DNA of 37,413 bases from Candidatus Gastranaerophilales bacterium (lineage in GTDB: Bacteria > Cyanobacteriota > Vampirovibrionia > Gastranaerophilales > Gastranaerophilaceae), in assembly GCA_944326905.1 (NCBI GenBank), contig CALVFU010000012.1:1-37413 (forward strand), written 5' to 3'. The notes under the pieces are model-generated. The model had not been told where the DNA came from, made no database searches, and saw nothing but the letters and a program-made list of their open reading frames with translations. Positions 16,302 through 23,259 of this stretch are shown here, in pieces (positions within the stretch are counted from its first letter, which is position 1; each line of letters starts with the position of its first letter). A program made the position numbers and the translations under genes.

Positions 16302-18074
16302 TTAATCAGCCTTTTTTGTTTTAATTTCATCCAATAGCTGATTTATAAAATCATCTACAATTAAAGTTCCGACTTGACCAACTTTACGCTTTCTTACAGC
16401 AACTGAATCTGCTTCAATTTCTCTATCGCCAATTACACAAACATAAGGGACTTTTTTATCTTGCAGAGCTTCTCTTATCTTGTAGTTCATACTTTCGGAT
16501 CTGTCATCAAGTCTTGCACGAATGCCGCTTTCTCTAAGTTTTTTATATACTTTTTCGGCAAAGTCAATATGCTTTTCATTAGAAATTGGAACAACTGTAA
16601 CTTGAGTAGGCGCAAGCCACAGAGGAAATGCACCTGCATAGTGTTCAATTAGAATACCATGGAAACGCTCCATTGACCCAAATATAACTCTGTGCAGCAT
16701 TACAGGTGTTTTTAGCGACCCGTCTTTATCTTGATATTTAATATCAAATCTCTCAGGCAGATTAAAATCCAGCTGAATAGTTGCGCATTGCCATGTCCTT
16801 CCAATTGCATCTTTTACTTTAAAGTCAATCTTAGGTCCGTAGAAAGCACCATCCCCTTCATTAATATCATACTTCATCCCTCGCCTGTCCATTGCTTCTT
16901 TTAAGCCAGCTTCCGCACGATTCCAGTTTTCAATATCACCAACATAACTTTCAGGTCTTGTTGAAAGCTCAACTTCAAAACTCATATTGAATATTGCCAT
17001 AGTGTCGGCTACAAAATCTATAATAGCATTTATTTCATCAACTAATTGTTCTGGAGTGCAGAAAATATGTGCATCATCTTGGGTAAAACCTTGAACTCGT
17101 GTAAGACCAGAGAGTGCTCCTGATTTTTCTCTTCGATATACTGTTCCTAATTCTGCCATTCTTAACGGCAGTGACCTGTATGAGTGACGATTCGCCTGAT
17201 AAATTAGTATATGAAAAGGACAATTCATTGGTTTAACTATATATTGTTCATCTTCATCATTATCTTTTTGAATAAAAAACATATTTTCTTTGTAATGGTC
17301 TATATGTCCTGATAATTCCCAAAGTTTTGACTTGGCAATTTGCGGAGTATTAACAATTACATAGCCGCGTTTTCTATGTTCTGTACGCCAATAATTTTCA
17401 ATTTCTTCACGTACAACAGCAAGATTCGGATGCCACAATACAAAACCTGCGCCAATTTCTTCTCTTACAGAGAATAAATCTAATTTTGCACCTAATTTCC
17501 TATGGTCACGTTTCTCAGCTTCAGCAAGAAAATCTAAATAAGCCTGCAAATCCTCTTTGGTCCAAAAAGCTGTTGCATATATCCGCTGAAGCATTTTATT
17601 TTTTTCAGACCCGCGCCAATATGCTCCTGCAACTTTTAACAGCTTAAATGCCTTAATATCACGAGTAGATTCCAAGTGAGGACCTTTACATAAATCATTA
17701 AATACAATCTTCCCATCACGAGTCTTTGTTAAATACAATGTAGGATTATCGTTTTTATGCTCTTCTAGGAGTTCAGCTTTGTATATTTCACCTTCAGCTT
17801 TAAATTCTTCAATTTGTTCTTCGATATTTTTTATTGTTACTTTTTCAAAAATAAGATCTTCTTTAACAATACGTTTCATTTCGTGTTCAATCTTTATTAA
17901 ATCATCTTCGGTAAATGTATGACCATCAGTTAAGTCAAAATCATAATAAAATCCTGTATCTGTTGAAGGCCCTATAGCAAGCTTAGCCTGCGGAAATAAA
18001 GATTGAACAGCCTGAGCCATAATGTGTGAAGTAGAGTGTCTTAATATTCCAAGAGTTGACTCGTTTTTTTCCAT
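16302..18074 (-). CDS. thrS: Threonyl-tRNA synthetase without a TGS domain
   Basis: 590 aa, charging tRNA-Thr. The protein opens directly with the editing domain (H-S-T-S-H at residues 13-17, plus the later C-K-G-P-H-L segment). The class II catalytic core follows, with the zinc-binding Cys in V-K-P-M-N-C-P-F-H, motif 2 around R-R-E-K-S-G, and motif 3 in G-S-M-E-R. The C-terminal anticodon-binding domain ends the chain. The N-terminal TGS domain (about 60 aa in E. coli) is missing, a shortening also known in cyanobacterial ThrS. GAGGAAA precedes the ATG by about 9 nt. Its own terminator separates it from downstream genes. No T-box is seen upstream. Confidence 0.97.
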   Translation of the reverse strand: MEKNESTLGILRHSTSHIMAQAVQSLFPQAKLAIGPSTDTGFYYDFDLTDGHTFTEDDLIKIEHEMKRIVKEDLIFEKVTIKNIEEQIEEFKAEGEIYKAELLEEHKNDNPTLYLTKTRDGKIVFNDLCKGPHLESTRDIKAFKLLKVAGAYWRGSEKNKMLQRIYATAFWTKEDLQAYLDFLAEAEKRDHRKLGAKLDLFSVREEIGAGFVLWHPNLAVVREEIENYWRTEHRKRGYVIVNTPQIAKSKLWELSGHIDHYKENMFFIQKDNDEDEQYIVKPMNCPFHILIYQANRHSYRSLPLRMAELGTVYRREKSGALSGLTRVQGFTQDDAHIFCTPEQLVDEINAIIDFVADTMAIFNMSFEVELSTRPESYVGDIENWNRAEAGLKEAMDRRGMKYDINEGDGAFYGPKIDFKVKDAIGRTWQCATIQLDFNLPERFDIKYQDKDGSLKTPVMLHRVIFGSMERFHGILIEHYAGAFPLWLAPTQVTVVPISNEKHIDFAEKVYKKLRESGIRARLDDRSESMNYKIREALQDKKVPYVCVIGDREIEADSVAVRKRKVGQVGTLIVDDFINQLLDEIKTKKAD

Positions 18075-18150
18075 AATAAAAATTTCCTCGCTACATAAAT
18101 AACATAAAAAATTATATCACCTAAATAGTTGATTACAAATAAATATTGCA

Positions 18151-18179
18151 AAAAAAACTCTTCCTATTGCTAAGAAGAG
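18151..18179 (-). terminator. Terminator of the flagellin-like gene
   Basis: On the minus strand CTCTTC (18174-18179) and GAAGAG (18158-18163) pair around a 10-nt loop and are followed by seven T or more (18151-18157). It lies about 40 nt after the stop at 18219. Confidence 0.75.
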
Positions 18180-18218
18180 CGGAAAATTTTGAATTATGGG
18201 TTATTATAGTCATCAGGA

Positions 18219-19502
18219 TTAACCTGAGAAAGTTTTATAAGTACGTTCAACGTTATCACCGAGAACTGTGTTCAATGCATCTAATTCCGTAGTAATTTGT
18301 GTTCTTCTTGTATCCAGTTCAGTTAGTTGAAGTTCAAGACGTTTATCTTGAGATTGGATGGTTGATAACTGAGCGTTGATAGCTGCTTGATCTCTGTTGT
18401 ATACCGTTTTTTCATAAGTATAATTTGCATAGGCTTCTTCATAAGCGAGATCATCAACTTCAGTTTTTGATGTAACAGCAAGCCTTTGAGTACTATTAGG
18501 TAGAGTTAAAGCTGCTAATCTGCCATTTGAGTCAAATTCTAAATATGCACCTTCAATTTCTTCATCTACAAGAATTTCACCTGATGTAGATGTATATTCA
18601 TTTGCGACACCATCATTATCTTCGACATCTGTTCTCTTGAAACATTTATAACCATTATTGCCGTCTGATACTACATAATAATCGCTTAATTCTTCTCCGG
18701 CATTTGTTATAGCTGTTTTTAAGTTTTGAATAACTGCATTGTCGCTATTATCTAAAGAAGGATCTCCCAAGGATATGAGTTCACGCCCGCCTGAATAATA
18801 AGTTCTATTTGCTTGTGCTTTTGAACCTATATAAAATTCAGCTTCGCCTTCACTTACTGATTGATAATATCCTGTTACGCATGCTGCAAATTCATCTGCT
18901 GTAACTTCTTCTCCATTTGCATTTTTAAGTCCAGCAACATATTCTGTAGCCGGTGTGCCGTCTGGCTTTAAATATCCGCCGGCAACAACTTGTGTATTTA
19001 CTGCATTTTTAATTTTTTCTGTTACAATATTACCTAATGCATCATAATAAACTGCGCCGGGTGTATAACCAGTTGCTGCTTTTACAGGAGACATAACGCT
19101 ATATAATTCTCCTTTATTAGCTGTTACAATAGTTTCTCCAGAATCAACATCACTTAAAATTTCATCACTCCAAGTAATTTCGGATGTGTTATGCGTATCA
19201 CCTATTGTAACACCTACTTGAGTTGATTGGACATTGATTGTTGCTACAAAATTTTCATCCAATGGTCCAATAGATGCAACATTGTAGTCTGTGCCGCCTG
19301 CTGTGTAAGAATATACAATGTTAGTATAATCTGTTTTGTTCGGAGGCGTTGGAACTTCCATGTTAAGAAGTTGATTGTAATAAGTTGCACTGGTGGACGA
19401 TAATTGTGTTCTTGCCATGTTGATTTGTTGTCCTTCAAATTCAACATCATTAAGCTGTGCGGTTAATTGAAGTAACCTTGCTTGTGTTGCTGACATACCC
19501 AT
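18219..19502 (-). CDS. Flagellin/hook-like bipartite helical protein, unknown function
   Basis: 427 aa, acidic, with no signal peptide. The N-terminus (residues 1-45) and the C-terminus (about 345-427) are predicted heptad-rich helices (A-T-Q-A-R-L-L-Q-L-T-A-Q-L; L-E-L-Q-L-T-E-L-D-T-R-R-T-Q-I-T). The middle 300 residues are Gly/Thr/Asp-rich and strand-like. This is the layout of flagellins, hook proteins and other type III-exported filament proteins, whose two helical ends pack together. The ending, with Tyr-Lys-Thr-Phe-Ser-Gly, also recalls that group. No flagellar gene is near. AAAGGAG precedes the ATG and a terminator follows, so it is monocistronic, as expected for an abundant structural protein. 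Export and assembly are inference. Confidence 0.7.
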   Translation of the reverse strand: MGMSATQARLLQLTAQLNDVEFEGQQINMARTQLSSTSATYYNQLLNMEVPTPPNKTDYTNIVYSYTAGGTDYNVASIGPLDENFVATINVQSTQVGVTIGDTHNTSEITWSDEILSDVDSGETIVTANKGELYSVMSPVKAATGYTPGAVYYDALGNIVTEKIKNAVNTQVVAGGYLKPDGTPATEYVAGLKNANGEEVTADEFAACVTGYYQSVSEGEAEFYIGSKAQANRTYYSGGRELISLGDPSLDNSDNAVIQNLKTAITNAGEELSDYYVVSDGNNGYKCFKRTDVEDNDGVANEYTSTSGEILVDEEIEGAYLEFDSNGRLAALTLPNSTQRLAVTSKTEVDDLAYEEAYANYTYEKTVYNRDQAAINAQLSTIQSQDKRLELQLTELDTRRTQITTELDALNTVLGDNVERTYKTFSG

Positions 19503-19652
19503 AATTCTTTTCTCCTTTATTTGTTTTTTCTTTAATACTTATAACGGCATTTTTTTAAAAAACTTTAATATTTTAGAGAAAATATTTACAAATCTTTACA
19601 ATAAACCGCTAAAACCTAAATATAGCTTAATTTTAGTTTGTTAATAAAATTG

Positions 19653-20219
19653 CTACCAGTCATAAAAATAATACACAGGAATATCATCTGCCGGCTTCAA
19701 TACTGCCTGACCGCCTTTTATTAAATTAGTAAATGAGCCAACAAAAGGTATCCAAGTTAATGCCCATTTTAACGGCAAAATCCACACTGTTCTATTTTGA
19801 CCTTCCTTTACATAATAGCAATAAAGCTTATTAGGCTCTAACCCCGGAATTTTAACTCGTCCTATTGTAATAGTTGCAGGTATACCAGTCATACCGTTAG
19901 TTGTAGAGAGTTCAATAATAGCACTTGCAGATGTACCGTGTTTTAATAATTTTTTCCCTATACGCACATTTTTCTTTACTCTTAGCTTTATAGGCATTCC
20001 ATCATATACATTATGCGGTGTTGAGTATTTCTCAACAGGAGTAAGCCATATTTTTTCTCTTTTTAAGCTTGAATAATTATAATCAAGATTTGGCTCAATA
20101 GTTTCATAAGGTTTATTATTATACCATTCAGCAGGAAAATTATCTTCTGCCTGCTCTTTTGCAAAAAGCGGCATAGAAAAACTAGTCACTATTAACAATA
20201 TTATTACAATCTTATTCAT
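19653..20219 (-). CDS. Secreted hypothetical protein
   Basis: 188 aa. Residues 1-20 form a signal peptide (Met-Asn-Lys, hydrophobic run, cleavage near L-F-A-K). The mature part is strand-rich, with W-L-T-P-V-E-K-Y near residue 58 and a basic patch (R-V-K-K-N-V-R-I-G-K-K-L) near 80. A hydrophobic stretch W-A-L-T-W-I-P-F-V-G-S-F near residue 155 could be a membrane contact. I do not recognise a family. Its start overlaps the stop of the M48-like gene by 8 nt, so the two are translationally coupled and probably work together in the envelope. Confidence 0.75.
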   Translation of the reverse strand: MNKIVIILLIVTSFSMPLFAKEQAEDNFPAEWYNNKPYETIEPNLDYNYSSLKREKIWLTPVEKYSTPHNVYDGMPIKLRVKKNVRIGKKLLKHGTSASAIIELSTTNGMTGIPATITIGRVKIPGLEPNKLYCYYVKEGQNRTVWILPLKWALTWIPFVGSFTNLIKGGQAVLKPADDIPVYYFYDW

Positions 20220-20967
20220 ATTTTGGACTTATAGTACTGCCTGATTCCAATTTCTGTTTTAATTTCAATCTATTATCAACAGAATCTAACAAGAAATTTT
20301 GGTATGTATCGTTATTAATATAAACATTATTTATTAAAAATTGAGGATACTTAATAAATATATACTCATATATAAAAGCAAGCCTTTTAGAAGTTAAATT
20401 GGTATACGATATAGTGTCGTATCTTTTTTGCGGGTATATTTTGTGAATAAGTGTTATCAGTCCTATCGGATTATATCCGGCATATACCATATAATCAACC
20501 GCTCTTTTATCCGCAAAGATTTCATATTTTTTTGGTGCCATCTTAATTTGAGCCCCAGAAATCCAGCCGCCCCATGCTCCATCATAAGATCTTACAGCTT
20601 TTGAAATTTCACGTGCTAACAGTGCAGCTATTTCATCATCGTTTTCTGTATATTTAAAGTACTCATCATAAATAATAACTTGACGCTTTGTAACAGACGT
20701 ATCAACAGGGAGCAAGGGTTTGTGTTCAACAGTGTATGTAAATACAATTGGTTTAGTAATTTTATTTGCATTTAAAATTTTATAGCCGATACTATTAATC
20801 TTAGATTGCAATGATTGTTCTTTCAATATTTCATTTTCTCGCTCGGTATTTGACAAGAGTTTATTCTCAATTGCCTGCTGAGTTACCGCTACCTGAGATT
20901 TTTCAGCATCAGCAGCCATTACAGGTAAAGCCGTGCACATCAATATTATAAATAATACTTTTTTCAT
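20212..20967 (-). CDS. Secreted M48-like protein with a degenerate active site
   Basis: 251 aa. The start is ATG 20967 rather than 21021, because it begins a clear signal peptide (M-K-K-V-L-F-I-I-L-M, cleavage near Ala18-Ala19) and has AAGGA upstream. Residues 110-160 follow the M48/BepA layout. The helix that normally holds HExxH reads R119-E120-I-S-K123, so both histidine zinc ligands are lost, while the E-x-x-A-D segment (Glu149-Asp153) and a Y-N-P motif downstream are kept. It is therefore probably a non-catalytic envelope chaperone-like protein. Similar reading errors are unlikely, as the frame is intact. It is coupled to the secreted protein downstream. Confidence 0.75.
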   Translation of the reverse strand: MKKVLFIILMCTALPVMAADAEKSQVAVTQQAIENKLLSNTERENEILKEQSLQSKINSIGYKILNANKITKPIVFTYTVEHKPLLPVDTSVTKRQVIIYDEYFKYTENDDEIAALLAREISKAVRSYDGAWGGWISGAQIKMAPKKYEIFADKRAVDYMVYAGYNPIGLITLIHKIYPQKRYDTISYTNLTSKRLAFIYEYIFIKYPQFLINNVYINNDTYQNFLLDSVDNRLKLKQKLESGSTISPKYE

Positions 20968-20983
20968 ACAAATACTATCCTTC

Positions 20984-21754
20984 TTACTTGACCGTTTGCT
21001 TATACAAAAGAAATATGGCAAATAAAAACACTACAATTATATAGTAATTTAAAATATCTAATATGGCACTTACAAGTGGAACAGAAGCTGCAAAAACTTC
21101 AATTGTTGAAATAATTGCAGCTAATACAACAACACATGCAAATGCTAATAAAGTTGCAAAAAAATTTTTAACTAATGTAGTTATTGCATTCCATAAAGAT
21201 TTAAGAATGTTTTTTGTTTCACTTAAATAAAGCGCAGGTACCCAGTATATAAGAAGGAACGAAACCACTCCGAGTGCAGCCCACAGTGATATCAAAAAAA
21301 TTAAAGTATTAGAAAGCATATCAGGCGACGCTGATTGTAATGCAGCAGAAGCTGTATCCGGCGTATTCAGTATCTTATTAATAAAAGCTATAATTGGTTC
21401 AACCCCGCCTAGAATTTTGTCTGCAGCAATTGTAACAATTACTGATGCAATTGAATAAAATAAAAAAGAAATAACAAAAATACCAAACATAGGCAGAAAA
21501 TATTCTCCAACACCTTCCCAAAAACGCATTTTTGTATTTTCTTTATTAATCACTGTTTTTATAATATTAAAAAATCCGGCAAAAAATGCGATAATCATTA
21601 GACAATACAAAAGAATAACCTGTATATTTCCTGCAATACTTGCATTTTTTGTTAATAGTATATAAAGGCTGCTTAAACAATAAAATATTATTAATGAACA
21701 TAAAAGCATAATATTTTTACTTGCAAGCTTAAATGCATTTTTTATTAGTTCCAT
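20984..21754 (-). CDS. Polytopic membrane protein, unknown function
   Basis: 256 aa with about six membrane segments. The start at 21754 (E-L-I-K-N-A-F) has GGAGGGAT upstream; the longer frame to 21784 has none. Between segments 3 and 4 there is a loop rich in Ala, Ser and Asp. The K-S-L-W-N-A segment before segment 5 recalls DUF975-like or glycerophosphodiester phosphodiesterase membrane-domain proteins. I give no firm family. It lies 32 nt after hemW and 16 nt before the M48-like gene, so it is probably part of a hemW-led operon. Confidence 0.75.
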   Translation of the reverse strand: MELIKNAFKLASKNIMLLCSLIIFYCLSSLYILLTKNASIAGNIQVILLYCLMIIAFFAGFFNIIKTVINKENTKMRFWEGVGEYFLPMFGIFVISFLFYSIASVIVTIAADKILGGVEPIIAFINKILNTPDTASAALQSASPDMLSNTLIFLISLWAALGVVSFLLIYWVPALYLSETKNILKSLWNAITTLVKNFFATLLAFACVVVLAAIISTIEVFAASVPLVSAILDILNYYIIVVFLFAIFLLYKQTVK

Positions 21755-21786
21755 AATCCCTCCATTACAAAACAATAATATCACAA

Positions 21787-22869
21787 TTATAAAAACTCTG
21801 ATAGAATTACATTGCTTAGCAAAAAACCTTTTCGAGTAAATGATAGTGTTTTATTATTAAAATTAATATATTCAGATGCGTATTTATTAATTATATGACT
21901 ATATTCTTGTAAAAAATTAATGTTAAATTTATCATTTATATTCTTAATATTAATGCCTTCTACCTTCCTTAACCCTAAAAATATTTCCTCTTCTAATTTT
22001 TCTTTTTCGGTGACATAATGTGCATACTCACCATTGGCTGGTGTTTGTATATATTCTTCAAGATTAGAAACATTGTAATATCTAAAGCCATCAACATAAC
22101 CGTGGGCTGAAGCACCAAAGCCATAATAAGTATTATTCGCCCAGTAATTTAAATTATGCCTAGACTGCCAGCCAGGTTTAGAAAAATTACTTATTTCATA
22201 CTGTTTAAATCCATTTTTTTCAAGAAAATCACAAGCAGCTAGATACATGTCGGCCTGCACGTCATCGTCAGGAATATTTGAAGGCACCTTTTTATAATAA
22301 TAAGATTGAGACTCAATTTTTAATCCATATAAAGAAATATGTTTAACAGGCAATTGAACAGCCAGTTTAATGTCATCAATAAAATTCTTTAAAGATTGCC
22401 CGGGCAGACCATAGATAAAATCAATACTTATATTATCAAATCCTGAATATTGTAAGGTTCTAACAGCATTAACTGCACTTTCTGCTGTGTGCCTTCTTCC
22501 TATTTCCTTTAAAATTTCATCATTAAAACATTGAACGCCCATGCTAATCCTATTAATACCATATAACAGATATTGTTCCGCAAAAACAGCTGTCACATCA
22601 TCAGGATTAACTTCAATTGTGATTTCAGCATGCTCCGCAAATGAAAAATTTTTAATTATTATATTAATTAAATCAGGTGAAATTAATGATGGTGTACCAC
22701 CGCCGATATACAAGGTTTGAAGTCTTTCTCCTTTGTAACTTACAGAAATTTCTTTTAATAGAGAATAAATATAGGGTGTTATTTTATCAAGGTGCGGATA
22801 TGAAGTAAAAGAACAATACTTGCATTTTGATTTACAAAAGGGAATATGAATATAACAATTTTCTGTCAT
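21787..22869 (-). CDS. hemW: Haem chaperone HemW (radical SAM)
   Basis: 360 aa. CxxxCxxC followed by Ser-Phe lies in the first 25 residues, then G-G-G-T-P-S, the E-V-N-P-D-D segment, M-G-V-Q and the C-terminal HemN_C-like domain. The length and the lack of the extra cysteine of true coproporphyrinogen dehydrogenase favour HemW, which binds haem and delivers it to acceptor proteins. The start is ATG 22869; the longer frame adds an unlikely Tyr/Leu-rich leader. There is no Shine-Dalgarno site, and TATTAT ends 6 nt before the ATG, so the mRNA may be leaderless. The candidate sRNA terminator lies 40 nt upstream. Confidence 0.88.
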   Translation of the reverse strand: MTENCYIHIPFCKSKCKYCSFTSYPHLDKITPYIYSLLKEISVSYKGERLQTLYIGGGTPSLISPDLINIIIKNFSFAEHAEITIEVNPDDVTAVFAEQYLLYGINRISMGVQCFNDEILKEIGRRHTAESAVNAVRTLQYSGFDNISIDFIYGLPGQSLKNFIDDIKLAVQLPVKHISLYGLKIESQSYYYKKVPSNIPDDDVQADMYLAACDFLEKNGFKQYEISNFSKPGWQSRHNLNYWANNTYYGFGASAHGYVDGFRYYNVSNLEEYIQTPANGEYAHYVTEKEKLEEEIFLGLRKVEGINIKNINDKFNINFLQEYSHIINKYASEYINFNNKTLSFTRKGFLLSNVILSEFL

Positions 22870-22875
22870 AAATAA

Positions 22876-22881
22876 ATAATA
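22876..22881 (-). promoter_or_regulatory. -10 box of hemW (leaderless)
   Basis: TATTAT on the minus strand is followed by 6 nt and ATG 22869. No good -35 is seen. Confidence 0.4.
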
Positions 22882-22908
22882 CACTAAGAATATGAGATAA
22901 TAAACAAT

Positions 22909-22935
22909 AAAAAAAACCACCCAGATAATGAGTGG
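22909..22935 (-). terminator. Terminator of the candidate sRNA
   Basis: On the minus strand CCACTC (22930-22935) pairs with GGGTGG (22917-22922), with one G-T pair and a 7-nt loop, and is followed by eight T (22909-22916). No protein gene lies upstream of it on this strand before 23259, so it must end a short RNA or a hemW leader. Confidence 0.75.
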
Positions 22936-23042
22936 ATTGTTTTCTGCATCCTAATGGTCTTTAGTGTTTATTATTTAGGAGTTTATATGATATTCGGGGT
23001 TATTTGCTGCAATTAGTGTTTTAATAACACTTATCTGCAACA
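22909..23042 (-). ncRNA. Candidate small RNA upstream of hemW, about 135 nt
   Basis: The gap 22870-23259 has no convincing protein gene. On its minus strand a promoter (TTGACA 23071-23076, 17 bp, AACAAT 23048-23053 with TGT extension) is followed by two hairpins and an intrinsic terminator. Hairpin 1 has a two-part stem: TTGTTGCA (23036-23043) with TGCAGCAA (23004-23011), one mismatch, and AGTGTT (23026-23031) with AACACT (23015-23020). Hairpin 2 is TCCTAA (22975-22980) with TTAGGA (22949-22954). The RNA would be about 135-140 nt. I do not recognise it as 6S, tmRNA, SRP or RNase P RNA. It could instead be a hemW attenuator leader, but no ribosome site follows. The rest of the gap, 23077-23246, shows nothing I can name. 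Confidence 0.6.
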
Positions 23043-23047
23043 ATTAC

Positions 23048-23076
23048 ATTGTTACATAACTAATAGGTTCTGTCAA
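23048..23076 (-). promoter_or_regulatory. Promoter of the candidate sRNA
   Basis: A perfect TTGACA (23071-23076), a 17-bp spacer and AACAAT (23048-23053) with TGT at 23054-23056 stand on the minus strand. The expected start is near 23041. Confidence 0.65.
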
Positions 23077-23246
23077 GTGATTTGTTTTATATAATTTTTC
23101 GTTGACTTTGAAATCATTGTTATTAGTGTAATTTAGACACTATACAAAACTTAATATTTTATTATCAAAAAAGTAATTATCCAGACAAAATGCCATTCCC
23201 CGCTTTATCATACTTTGTTGTGTATATTTTTATTTTTTGTTTAGTG

Positions 23247-23252
23247 TAAAAT
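23247..23252 (+). promoter_or_regulatory. -10 box of the TPR gene (leaderless)
   Basis: TAAAAT with a TG directly before it is followed by 7 nt and ATG 23260. There is no Shine-Dalgarno sequence. Confidence 0.4.
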
Positions 23253-23259
23253 GAGTAAT

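Noticed and set aside
22987..23016. Nine-codon open frame on the plus strand with AGGAG 5 nt upstream, possible leader peptide
   Set aside because: The AGGAG lies in a stem of the structured minus-strand RNA, and no plus-strand promoter or attenuator fits. The sRNA explanation accounts for the same bases better.
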